Assembly (NCBI RefSeq): GCF_001562015.1
Contig: NZ_LASA01000060.1
Location: 1-64,000, forward strand
Direction: 5' to 3'
Length of the DNA stretch: 64,000 nucleotides
DNA from: Endozoicomonas arenosclerae
Lineage (GTDB): Bacteria > Pseudomonadota > Gammaproteobacteria > Pseudomonadales > Endozoicomonadaceae
Both the position numbers and the translations under genes were made by a program. Below are positions 42,649 to 51,476 of the stretch, in pieces. Each line of letters starts with the position of its first letter. Position 1 is the stretch's first letter. The notes under the pieces are model-generated. The model was given only the letters and a program-made list of their open reading frames with translations. It made no database searches and was not told where the DNA came from.

Positions 42649-44052
42649 ATGCTGGAAGCCTTGCCCCGAGAAAGCGAACTGCCCATTGATGAGGCAACCG
42701 TGAGCCTGAAAACTCCCCCTCACTCCATTGAGGCGGAGCAGTCTGTGCTGGGTGGCCTGCTACTGGACAATGAAGCCTGGGACAAAGTGGCGGACAAAAT
42801 CACACCAGAAGACTTTTATCACCCTCGCCACAAGGTTATTTTCTCGTCGATGGCTAAATCGGCGAACGAGAGTATTCCCTTTGACCCTCTGACACTGGCT
42901 GCCACCCTGGAAAACCAGGATGAGCTGGAACAGGCCGGTGGCATGGTGTACATCACCGAACTGGTGGCTAACGTTGCCGGTATCGCCAATATTGAAGCCT
43001 ACGCCCAGATCATTCAGGAACGCTCTGTTCTCAGGAAAGTGATTAACGCCAGTCAGCAGATGGCTGAAAGTGCCTACAACCCTGAAGGCCGTGACAGTCA
43101 GACTGTTCTGGATGAAGCCGAACGACTGGTTTTTAATATTGCTGAAGAGCGACCCAAGACCGGTGGCCCTGTAGGCGTCAGGGAGATTCTGGATAAAACC
43201 GTTCAGAAGATTGATGAGCTTTTTAATGCGGGGGATGCCATCACCGGTATCACCACTGGCTTCAACGATCTGGATGAAATGACATCGGGTATGCAGCCTT
43301 CCGATATGATTATCGTGGCTGCCAGGCCGTCGATGGGCAAAACGACCTTCGCGATGAATCTGGTAGAAAACGCCCTGTTGAATACTGAAAAAGTGGTTAT
43401 GGTATTCAGCCTGGAAATGCCAGGAGAGCAGTTGATGATGCGTATGTTGTCATCTCTTGGTCGTATCAATCAGTCCAAGGTGCGTTCCGGTAAACTGGAA
43501 GAGGAAGACTGGCCTAAGCTCGTATCAGCCGTAGAGAGAATCAAGGACAAGAAACTGTTTATTGATGATACTGCCGGTATTAGCCCTTCAGAAATGCGCT
43601 CCCGTATTCGTCGTGTGGTTCGAGAGCATGGTGATATGGCCATGATTATGATCGACTATCTTCAGCTGATGCAGATTCCTGGATTCAGTGAAGGCCGAAC
43701 CAACGAAATCTCGGAAATTTCCCGATCTCTAAAAGCGATTGCCAAGGAATTCAACGTACCGGTTATTGCATTGTCCCAGCTCAACAGGGCTCTGGAGCAA
43801 CGCCCTAATAAACGTCCGGTAAACTCTGACCTTCGTGAATCCGGAGCGATCGAGCAGGATGCCGACGTTATCATGTTCATCTATAGGGATGAGGTCTATA
43901 ACCCGGACACGGAATACAAGGGGATTGGTGAGATCATCATTGGTAAGCAGCGTAACGGCCCCATCGGTTCCGTAAGACTGGCCTTTATTGGTCAGTACAC
44001 CCGGTTTGAAAATCTCGCACCGGATGCCTATGTCAATTTTGACGATGAATAA
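42649..44052 (+). CDS. dnaB: Replicative DNA helicase DnaB
   Basis: The 467-residue RecA-fold helicase unwinds DNA at the replication fork. I choose ATG 42649, which gives a normal length (MLEALPRESELP, then the N-terminal domain PPHSIEAEQSVLGGLLLDNEAWD). Motifs include Walker A ARPSMGKTTFA, MIMIDYLQLM (Walker B) and GPIGSVRLAF near the end. No inteins are seen. Earlier ATGs would add an atypical leader. The 299-bp gap to tatA holds the divergent promoters and no visible gene. Confidence 0.95.
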   Translation: MLEALPRESELPIDEATVSLKTPPHSIEAEQSVLGGLLLDNEAWDKVADKITPEDFYHPRHKVIFSSMAKSANESIPFDPLTLAATLENQDELEQAGGMVYITELVANVAGIANIEAYAQIIQERSVLRKVINASQQMAESAYNPEGRDSQTVLDEAERLVFNIAEERPKTGGPVGVREILDKTVQKIDELFNAGDAITGITTGFNDLDEMTSGMQPSDMIIVAARPSMGKTTFAMNLVENALLNTEKVVMVFSLEMPGEQLMMRMLSSLGRINQSKVRSGKLEEEDWPKLVSAVERIKDKKLFIDDTAGISPSEMRSRIRRVVREHGDMAMIMIDYLQLMQIPGFSEGRTNEISEISRSLKAIAKEFNVPVIALSQLNRALEQRPNKRPVNSDLRESGAIEQDADVIMFIYRDEVYNPDTEYKGIGEIIIGKQRNGPIGSVRLAFIGQYTRFENLAPDAYVNFDDE

Positions 44053-44066
44053 GGTTATTCATCGTC
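44041..44066. terminator. Hairpin between convergent dnaB and srkA
   Basis: GACGATGAATAA (44041-44052) pairs perfectly with TTATTCATCGTC (44055-44066). The left arm contains the dnaB stop codon. There is no T-run, so termination may be partial. Confidence 0.55.
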
Positions 44067-44074
44067 TCTCCACT

Positions 44075-45073
44075 TTATAAGTTCCCGAATGCAGACAGCG
44101 GAGGCTCATCCAGGTTAGCCATCTGCTCTCGCAATTCCAGAATATGTTCTGACCAGTAACGTTCGGTATTGAACCAGGTAAAGGCCATGGGGAAGGCAGG
44201 ATCTTGCCAGCGTTTGGCCAGCCAGCCTGAATAGTTGATCAGCCGCAGCGTCCGAAAATACTCAATCAGATTCAGTTCAATCGGGTCAAACTCGTTGAAC
44301 TCTTCATAACCTTCCAGCAGTTCTGCTAACTGAGTGGTCTGGCTGGCTCTGTCACCGCTCAGGAACATCCATAAATCCTGGATGGCCGGTGCCATGCAGG
44401 TGTCATCGAAGTCAACAAAGTGGGGGTTGTCATCTCGCCAGAGAATGTTTCCGACGTGGGCGTCACCATGTACCCGAATGAATTCGGGATTATAGTTGGC
44501 CTCGATTCTGGCAAGACGATCCAGAATATCCCGGGTCAGGGTTTCATAGGCTTCTCTTAGAGCGGCTGGGATAAAATCATTTTCCAGCAGCCAGCTGACA
44601 TTGTCGGTGCCATATCTTTGCAGGCTGATCTCTGGCCGGTGCTGAAATGGAACCGCTGAGCCCAGCTTATGAAGCCTGCCCATGCATCGACCCAGAATAA
44701 GCAGATGATCCAGGTTATCCAGTTCCGGAGGATAGCCCCCCATGCGTTTAAACAGCGCGAACTGGAAACCGTCAAATTCATGTAGGGTTTCCTGATTTTC
44801 GTTCTGCATAGGCGCAACGATCGGGAATTCCATATCCTGCAGCTCCAGTGAAAAAGAGTGCTCCTCCAGAATCTGTTCCCGACTCCAGCGCTCGGGGCGA
44901 TAGAATTTGGCAATGATGGGGGTGCCGTCCTCAATCCCTACCTGATAGACCCGGTTTTCGTAGCTGTTCAGTGCCAGGTTTCTTGCATCACACAGATACC
45001 CCTGACTTTCCACTGCGTCCATCACCCGATCAGGCGTCAGTCGCTCATAGGGGTGCTGGGTATCTGAACTCAT
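44075..45073 (-). CDS. srkA: Stress response serine/threonine kinase SrkA (YihE family)
   Basis: The 332-residue APH/choline-kinase-fold protein resembles SrkA (YihE), which protects cells from stress-induced death. The catalytic motif is FIRVHGDAHVGNILW and the metal site is FVDFDDTCMAPAIQDLWMFLSGD. The N-terminal lobe includes ENRVYQVGIEDGTPIIAKFYRPERWS. The start is ATG 45073, with GGGAG seven bases upstream. Length is standard. Confidence 0.92.
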   Translation of the reverse strand: MSSDTQHPYERLTPDRVMDAVESQGYLCDARNLALNSYENRVYQVGIEDGTPIIAKFYRPERWSREQILEEHSFSLELQDMEFPIVAPMQNENQETLHEFDGFQFALFKRMGGYPPELDNLDHLLILGRCMGRLHKLGSAVPFQHRPEISLQRYGTDNVSWLLENDFIPAALREAYETLTRDILDRLARIEANYNPEFIRVHGDAHVGNILWRDDNPHFVDFDDTCMAPAIQDLWMFLSGDRASQTTQLAELLEGYEEFNEFDPIELNLIEYFRTLRLINYSGWLAKRWQDPAFPMAFTWFNTERYWSEHILELREQMANLDEPPLSAFGNL

Positions 45074-45229
45074 AGAAGGCTCCCAATAGGCCAATAATCT
45101 TTAGCTGCTGAAGTTTACTACGAACGATCCCTGTGGGCGTTAGAATTCCTTACCTTTCTGTCAGTTATTTTGAAAACCATTTGCCGGGTTGCTTTGTCTA
45201 ACACCCAAATGGATTTCAGGAATAACGTC

Positions 45230-46129
45230 ATGATGGATGCACCACTCCCGCCTTCCGGCATAAATAACCCTGCACCAGAAGCTCAGGAGCTTCAGAGTAC
45301 CTGGGAAGTAGTCACTAATGCATTTCGTTATGTGCTGGGTAAAGCCAGACTGATCACCATTCCGCAGGAAATGGTGTCCTCAAAGGTCACTCATAAGGAT
45401 GAGGATTTTTCCCTGACCTGTGAGTGCTGGTGGTCTCCGATTGATACCAGTATCTATATGCGAAAGTGTGCAGTGTCAGAAGGGGCTGTCAATATTCTGA
45501 GGGATGAAAAAGAAATTCTCAGAGCGGCTCAGGGACCCAATATTGTTCCGCTGATTGAATCCGGTGACGATTCTATATTAATGCCCCATGCCGGTCAGAC
45601 ACTTTATTACAAGCTGGAACAGCAGGATGAAGGCATGTCGCATCCAGATTTCAGAGTGTACGGTTCTCAGTTAATAAATGGCCTGACTCACCTGCATAAT
45701 TCACGAATCTGGCATTTGGATTTGAAACCCGCGAATGTGTTAATCGATGAAGAAGGCCGTTTGTCCATTATTGATTTTGGTCTGGCACAGTATGTTGGCC
45801 CAGCAGAAAATGCAGAGGTGTGTACCGAGGGTTATAAGCCCCCGGAAATGTTTTATCGAGGGAAGAAGGAAGTTTCCAAGAAAACCGATGTGTTCTCGGC
45901 CGGGGTTATTCTCTTTGAAATGCTGACCAATGAGAGGCTTTTTCCTGAAGCGCTCGATACTCAAACCATGGAAAAGCAGCACCTGTACTATGAATACCTG
46001 AATAATCGCTTGAAGGCTGTAGATAGGATAGACAGTGGCTATGCCAGGTTACTGAAGTCCATGCTCGCCTGGAATCCCAGACACAGGCCTACTGCAAGTC
46101 AGGTGCTGGGTGATTTCATGAGATTTTGA
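45230..46129 (+). CDS. Eukaryotic-like Ser/Thr protein kinase
   Basis: The 299-residue protein has a protein kinase fold. Visible are a putative ATP-site Lys in IYMRKC (K79), the catalytic loop HLDLKPANVLID (D164, N169), DFG (D182), the activation-segment end GYKPPE and DVFSAGVILFEML, plus RHRPTASQVL. The HRD motif is HLD, and no glycine-rich loop is obvious, so the N-lobe is atypical. There is no membrane anchor or PASTA domain, unlike PknB. The start at ATG 45230 has AGGA upstream. It is convergent with jetD, 8 bp apart. It may be a host-directed kinase or defence-associated; neither is proven. Confidence 0.8.
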   Translation: MMDAPLPPSGINNPAPEAQELQSTWEVVTNAFRYVLGKARLITIPQEMVSSKVTHKDEDFSLTCECWWSPIDTSIYMRKCAVSEGAVNILRDEKEILRAAQGPNIVPLIESGDDSILMPHAGQTLYYKLEQQDEGMSHPDFRVYGSQLINGLTHLHNSRIWHLDLKPANVLIDEEGRLSIIDFGLAQYVGPAENAEVCTEGYKPPEMFYRGKKEVSKKTDVFSAGVILFEMLTNERLFPEALDTQTMEKQHLYYEYLNNRLKAVDRIDSGYARLLKSMLAWNPRHRPTASQVLGDFMRF

Positions 46130-46137
46130 CTGTGATA

Positions 46138-47304
46138 TTAGGAATGAGCTTTCCAGTCAGTAAGGTTTCTGAAAATATAGTCTTGATCCAAAAATTCCTG
46201 TTCAAGGCGTGTCTTGCCCTGCTTTGCATTGAGCAGTTGATTGAAGAGAATCTTTTCTTCTGGCGTCAGATTTTCGGGCATTCTTTTGACGGGCTGGTTT
46301 TCGTGAGATGCTCTTTTCAGGCCTGTTTCATAGGTTTTACCGTCCATCATCAGAGCCGAGAGGCTAGGCATCATAGAGCGGGCATCACTGAGGATGGATA
46401 GACCCCAAGTATCAATATCCCCCCAGTATGCAACACTTTTCTCTTTTAACCAGTGAGCATCCATCCAGGATACGTTTTTGCCGCCGCCTATAACTGCTAC
46501 TGTGTTGGTGAGTTGAGGCAGGGCAAAGCCGGTTTGTTCATTCTCAACCACCAGGGTATGTGTGCCTGGCATAGAGGTATTACGCAGTACATCAGTTGAT
46601 AATTTCAGAATCGGAAGACCCATCATTTCTGTCTGAGTCTGCGGGCAGAGCGGGCGTATGATCAGCCAGCCTGAAGGTGTTTCATTGCAGTCCAGCCACT
46701 GATACAGGTCCTGGATAGTTTCAGTGTGCATCACTTCAAGGAAATTCCGGATAATCGTGGCGTTTTGCTCTATAAATTTGGTATTAATACCTGAAATAGG
46801 GAGTGCTCTTGAATAAAACCCTTTTCCCATTCCTTTTTTTATTTGAGGCAACACTCTGGCCAGGGACTCTATCTCATCCTCAGGCATTGATTCCAGCATT
46901 CTTAGATGCTTGATCAGTACGTTTTTTAATTCAGGATTAATTCCCAGAAACGGTTTGAATAGCTTTTCCCAACTGCGGCTGCGTTTTATTGCTTCAGGAC
47001 CCAAAGCGTTAAACAAAGACTGCAGGTTGGGTAAAGTCAAAGCGACGGGAATTCTGTGCTGGCCGATTTTATGATAATCCCGGGTTTCCCATTCGACTTG
47101 CTCTGGGGGGTGCCATTCTTGCCACTGCTTAATGTATTGATGGAATCGGGAAATATCAGCCAGTGCTTGCTTTCCCACAGGTGGCTTTAAAGAGATACGG
47201 ATGGAGCCAGGGTCTAACAAGTGTTTACGCAGACGATCCCATCTATCCCACTCTTTTTCTTGTAATTGCTTTCTGGCAGCTTCAACCGTGACTCCCCAGT
47301 TCAT
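46138..47304 (-). CDS. jetD: Wadjet anti-plasmid system nuclease subunit JetD
   Basis: JetD is the Toprim-fold endonuclease of Wadjet, cutting DNA captured by the SMC-like motor. The 388-residue protein starts at ATG 47304, with GAGGAGG upstream and 4 bp after the jetC stop. The N-terminal DUF3322 region (MNWGVTVEAARKQLQEKEWDRWDRLRKHLL) is followed by a C-terminal DUF2220 domain with the Toprim acidic residues E254 (LVVENEQT) and D296/D298 (YWGDIDTWGLSIL). It is the last gene of jetABCD. Key residues appear intact. Confidence 0.92.
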   Translation of the reverse strand: MNWGVTVEAARKQLQEKEWDRWDRLRKHLLDPGSIRISLKPPVGKQALADISRFHQYIKQWQEWHPPEQVEWETRDYHKIGQHRIPVALTLPNLQSLFNALGPEAIKRSRSWEKLFKPFLGINPELKNVLIKHLRMLESMPEDEIESLARVLPQIKKGMGKGFYSRALPISGINTKFIEQNATIIRNFLEVMHTETIQDLYQWLDCNETPSGWLIIRPLCPQTQTEMMGLPILKLSTDVLRNTSMPGTHTLVVENEQTGFALPQLTNTVAVIGGGKNVSWMDAHWLKEKSVAYWGDIDTWGLSILSDARSMMPSLSALMMDGKTYETGLKRASHENQPVKRMPENLTPEEKILFNQLLNAKQGKTRLEQEFLDQDYIFRNLTDWKAHS

Positions 47305-47308
47305 TTTT

Positions 47309-50300
47309 TCAGGCCTCCTCTGTTTCATCGAGTTCAATGCCCAGCTCTCTGGCATCCTGCTCAATGAATCCAGAATGATTCATTTTCTGGTCAATCTCTT
47401 CCCAGGTAACTTCGCATAAGCTGCTTTCATGAGTTTTCGGATCTCTCTCGGCAATAAGAAGCGATTTGGCAGACTCGCGGGCAAGGTTCAGGTTTTTGTA
47501 GGGAGTGATCAGGTTGATATGGATACTCAACTCCTTGAATACTTTCAGTACACGGCGACTTACTGATTCCGCCGTGTTGGAGAAAGCTTCATCCAGAAAA
47601 ACAGTGCTGTAAACCGGTCGGTCATAGCCATCAGGGGTCAGTACATAGGCCAGGCTGGCGGCCACCACAGTGCCTGCAAAGGATTCTTTCTCGCCACCGG
47701 ACTTGCCTGTGGACGAAGCCAGTACATCCAGTACCTTTCGGGAGGTATTGTCTACTTCTTCGGCATAAAACGACAATTGATATCGGGAGTCCAGTAACCG
47801 GAGGCTTTCAAGGTTATTGGCAGTGTTGACTGCTGTAGCTTTGTCCAGAATATCCACAACTGTTTTCAGGTTTTTGAAGCGCAGTTCATGATCCTCACTC
47901 CCTGCCTGTTGTAGCACATTCCTTAACTGCTTTTTGAACTCGGTAACATGGGGGAAGTCTTCCGTTTTTGCACCAAGGCGCAAGAAAGTCCCTTTTTTGA
48001 ATTCGGTGCGAGCCAGTACCTGATTAATGGTTCTAATTCGCTCTTCTATTTCTTCTCGTTCTGAATCCATTTTCTGGCTGATGGCAGCCAGTGATTGTGT
48101 TGTATGCCGGGTAAGGCGTTCTTGAAAGCGATCCACTAATACTGGCAGTCCTTCGTGATCCAGCTTTTCCAGATATTGGATAAAGTCTGGCAGTCCTTCA
48201 ATATTGCTTAACCATTCAATGGTGATATGCCCCCATTGTTGTGAAAAAGCAGACATAATGCCTACGGCACGCTGGGAAGTAATTCTCTCGACATCGGTCG
48301 CTTTTGTTTTTGCTTTATCGATATCAATTCGATGCTCTTCTTCCAGTCCTATAGCGTTCTCAAGATCATCATTCACCAGTTCACCGATACGGTCAGTAAG
48401 TTCAGTGCGAGGCGCATCCGTCATGCCTTTCGAAGCGGTAGATTCTGCTTTTGAACGTTCTTTCTCTCCCATACCCTTTCGGGTGTTTAATGCAGCTTGT
48501 TGAGCTTGTTCAGTCTCTTTTTTGTTTTGAATACTGGCCAGCTCATTTTTGGATTGCTCCCAGCGCAGTCTTGCCTGTTCCAGATCACCTCCGGATTGTT
48601 GGAGGTGCTCCAGTTCCTGTTGGCTTTTTGTCACCCTTTCTTGCCAGTATGGGACATTGATAGCATCCCAGCTGAACTGGCTCAGAGCTTTCCAGAGTTC
48701 TTCTCGTTCTCCGGCCTGGTTCAATTGTTTTTTTGCCTCAGTAACGGCCTGAAGGCACAGGCTGACCTGTTCTTGTTGCTGCTTAAGATCCTGTTTAAGC
48801 AGTGCAAGCCGGTCTTTGTTGCTGAAACCCAGTTGCCAGGCCCGACGGTCATCGACTCTGCGTCGGTCTTTTTTCTCAAAGCGGCCTTTTTCCATATGAA
48901 CCAATCCCTGCTCGGTCATGGAAAAAGGGGTTTTATCCAGTGCCTCGGTACTGCTGACGCAGTGAAGATCAAAACGGGCCAGGTGGTGTTTTAGCCATTC
49001 TCGGTAGGGGTGGTTGCGCCATTGCAACTTTCTGAGATAACCGTCAGCAAAAAAGTCTTTTGTACTGTTGACCTGTCTTACTACTTGAACCCGTACGTGC
49101 AACCCGGTATGCCGCCGGTTCAGCCACTTTGTTACCTGGGGGAAGGTGTTTTCGGGCACCGCCAGGGTCGTTCTCAGGCCTCCCAGTGCCCTCTCAATAG
49201 CGCCCTGCCAGTTCTTCTCATCCGGTTTGACGTCTACCAGCTCACCCATAAACATCAGATCTGTTTTGTCGATATCCAGGGATTCAGAGAGTTCATCCCT
49301 TAACTTCTGAAAGTCCGGATCGATATTGGAATCCGGTCGTGAACTGATTTCTTCGACTTCTTTTGTCAGTAACTTTTCTTGATCCTGGGCATTCTCCCAT
49401 TCTCCCGTTGCGGAACCAAAGGCACTTAGTAGCGCATCTATTTCTTCTTTGATTTGATGGAGGCTGTTGATAAGAATGTCAGCATTTTTCCGGTAGGTGG
49501 GTTCCGTGAGTTGATCATCCAGAGCCAGCTTTTGGACAGTTTCCTGATATTTTCCTGCTTTGTAATTAACCTCATTCAGCTTTTCCTTGTCCCTTTTTAA
49601 CTCCGCCTCCAAGTGAACTATTCGGTCACCTCCCAGCTGGATAAAGTCTTTATGGCGACTTTCCACCAGTCGATTGGCATCGGCTTCTTGATGAGCTATT
49701 TGCTGTAATTGTTGTTCACAGTCTTCAATGAGCGCTTCCAATCGTTTCAGACGAACCGTCCATAGTTGATAACGTTGCTCAGCAAACCAGATGGGCAGGG
49801 CTGAGAGTTGGGCTGAAAGGGATTGTATAGACGTCTGCGTTATTTCCAGCTTTGTGGCAAGCTCTGGCAAGGGAGCCAGCATGTCCCGTTGGCTTCTTGC
49901 CGTTAACAACTCATTATGGATGCTGACCAGATCTTCAAAGCCGGAGACGGCCTTGGTGGCATCCTCTCTGATTCGACTGGGTTCAAGCACCAGCTTTCGA
50001 ATCAGGTCTGTCAGGTCATCAATTTTTTTTAATCCTAATGCTCTTGATAACAAAGCAGGCGCATTGCGGTTTTCCATCTGTAAAAGTCGGCAATACGTTT
50101 CCTGATATTCATGAAAACGATCATCGCACAAGGTGACCAGTGGGTCATTTCTGAGCGTTTGCTTCAAGCCTCTGATATTGCTGGAACCAAAACTTTGCAG
50201 CAGTTCTTCCAGTGTCAGATTACGTTTGGCAACCAGATACATTCGGTTAAGATCTTTCAGGGCCTGGGTGTTCTGGGTCATCCAGAACAAGCCAGCCAGG

Positions 50301-50734
50301 GTGATTTCGGAACCGTCATCGGCTCGATATAAGGCTCTCAAACCAGAGATTACAGCACCTGGGCGTTTGTTAAGGGTGCTGGTTCGGGTTCCGTCATGTT
50401 CAGTGCCGTAGCTGCCTCGCACATAAGAGACCAGTGTACGATCAGAGCGATCTCCCTGAGCTGCGGCGACATTAAAACTGGCTTTTCCTGCGGGCAGTAA
50501 TAAAGCCATCAGGCCATCAATAAGAGTGGATTTACCTGAGCCATTATCTCCTGTGATCAGGGTGCCTTCAGGATCAATCCTTGCGGTAAAAATCTCTCCA
50601 TGAAAGGAGCCCCAGTTATGGAGCGAGATCTCTGCCAGGCGAATTTGGCCAGAGCTGAATAAAGTATTGATGGTCATTGGTTCGTTGGAATTGACATCCC
50701 TGCCTGTGTCCAGGCTGAAAAGGCTTTCAGTCAT
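47309..50734 (-). CDS. jetC: Wadjet SMC-like ATPase JetC
   Basis: The 1141-residue SMC/MukB-like ATPase starts at ATG 50734, with AAGGAG upstream and an 8-bp overlap with jetB. Walker A is GDNGSGKST (residues 62-70), the ABC signature SGGEKE lies near 1012, and Walker B VFLDEA near 1045-1050. Long coiled coils between them flank a hinge-like region (about 490-620). JetC with JetA and JetB forms a loop-extruding motor that senses small circular DNA. All ATPase motifs are intact. Confidence 0.94.
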   Translation of the reverse strand: MTESLFSLDTGRDVNSNEPMTINTLFSSGQIRLAEISLHNWGSFHGEIFTARIDPEGTLITGDNGSGKSTLIDGLMALLLPAGKASFNVAAAQGDRSDRTLVSYVRGSYGTEHDGTRTSTLNKRPGAVISGLRALYRADDGSEITLAGLFWMTQNTQALKDLNRMYLVAKRNLTLEELLQSFGSSNIRGLKQTLRNDPLVTLCDDRFHEYQETYCRLLQMENRNAPALLSRALGLKKIDDLTDLIRKLVLEPSRIREDATKAVSGFEDLVSIHNELLTARSQRDMLAPLPELATKLEITQTSIQSLSAQLSALPIWFAEQRYQLWTVRLKRLEALIEDCEQQLQQIAHQEADANRLVESRHKDFIQLGGDRIVHLEAELKRDKEKLNEVNYKAGKYQETVQKLALDDQLTEPTYRKNADILINSLHQIKEEIDALLSAFGSATGEWENAQDQEKLLTKEVEEISSRPDSNIDPDFQKLRDELSESLDIDKTDLMFMGELVDVKPDEKNWQGAIERALGGLRTTLAVPENTFPQVTKWLNRRHTGLHVRVQVVRQVNSTKDFFADGYLRKLQWRNHPYREWLKHHLARFDLHCVSSTEALDKTPFSMTEQGLVHMEKGRFEKKDRRRVDDRRAWQLGFSNKDRLALLKQDLKQQQEQVSLCLQAVTEAKKQLNQAGEREELWKALSQFSWDAINVPYWQERVTKSQQELEHLQQSGGDLEQARLRWEQSKNELASIQNKKETEQAQQAALNTRKGMGEKERSKAESTASKGMTDAPRTELTDRIGELVNDDLENAIGLEEEHRIDIDKAKTKATDVERITSQRAVGIMSAFSQQWGHITIEWLSNIEGLPDFIQYLEKLDHEGLPVLVDRFQERLTRHTTQSLAAISQKMDSEREEIEERIRTINQVLARTEFKKGTFLRLGAKTEDFPHVTEFKKQLRNVLQQAGSEDHELRFKNLKTVVDILDKATAVNTANNLESLRLLDSRYQLSFYAEEVDNTSRKVLDVLASSTGKSGGEKESFAGTVVAASLAYVLTPDGYDRPVYSTVFLDEAFSNTAESVSRRVLKVFKELSIHINLITPYKNLNLARESAKSLLIAERDPKTHESSLCEVTWEEIDQKMNHSGFIEQDARELGIELDETEEA

Positions 50735-51476
50735 CACTGGCTCCTTCAGCCATGGATTGATACTTACCCAGCATTTCCTGCAAAAAGTCAGCATTCACTA
50801 CATAGCGAATGACGGGCTGTATTTCAAAGCGTTCACCTTCCCTGGAACCGGACAAAATTTTGCGTTCTTTCATGCGATCCAGTGCCCCACCCAGATTACG
50901 TTTATCTGTACGACTACTGTTTGTTAGGGGAACAAAGGGGGTCAACAAGGCTTCTATCTGTTCCAGGTCAATAAAAATTTGCTGTTCTCCCGAGTTTTCT
51001 CGATCCTGGTAAAATCTTCTCAGTACCAGCAGTAGCAGGGAGTCGAAGAGAGAGAGGGTTCTTCGGGTGATCAGAGAAACCTGATCGTCCTCCTCGTCAA
51101 TATTATCCTGTTCCTGGAGCAAGGCGATGCCAGACTGTTGATCCAGAGTAAGCCGGAGATACATATCAGCCAGATGATCCCTGACCAGTTTTTCGTGCTG
51201 GCAAAGACTGTTAAACAGTGCACCCTGACTTTTTGCAGAGATTACCCCCAGGCGCATCAGTCTGATCACGGCTCGCCGAGCTTCGGGAGGAAGTCTGCCT
51301 TTTTTAGTCGATGGCTGATCCTGTTCTCTTTCTGTATCCAGATCCAGATGCTTTTCTTTTTCTATGGACATTTGTGCAGAGGATAAAGCATCAATTCCAT
51401 TGAGCTCAGTTGACTCTTCAGGCTGGGTCAAGCGATCAAAAAAGTCGGACGCTTGTTCTGAGGACTCTTGAGTCAT
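50727..51476 (-). CDS. jetB: Wadjet kite-like subunit JetB (DUF4194)
   Basis: The 249-residue DUF4194 protein is the MukE/kite-like part of Wadjet. The N-terminus is acidic and probably disordered (residues 1-65). Winged-helix segments follow, including TRRTLSLFDSLLLLVLRRFYQDRENSGEQQIFIDLEQIEALLTPF in conserved blocks and RMKERKILS near the end. It overlaps jetA by the ATGA quartet and jetC by 8 bp. Confidence 0.92.
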   Translation of the reverse strand: MTQESSEQASDFFDRLTQPEESTELNGIDALSSAQMSIEKEKHLDLDTEREQDQPSTKKGRLPPEARRAVIRLMRLGVISAKSQGALFNSLCQHEKLVRDHLADMYLRLTLDQQSGIALLQEQDNIDEEDDQVSLITRRTLSLFDSLLLLVLRRFYQDRENSGEQQIFIDLEQIEALLTPFVPLTNSSRTDKRNLGGALDRMKERKILSGSREGERFEIQPVIRYVVNADFLQEMLGKYQSMAEGASDD

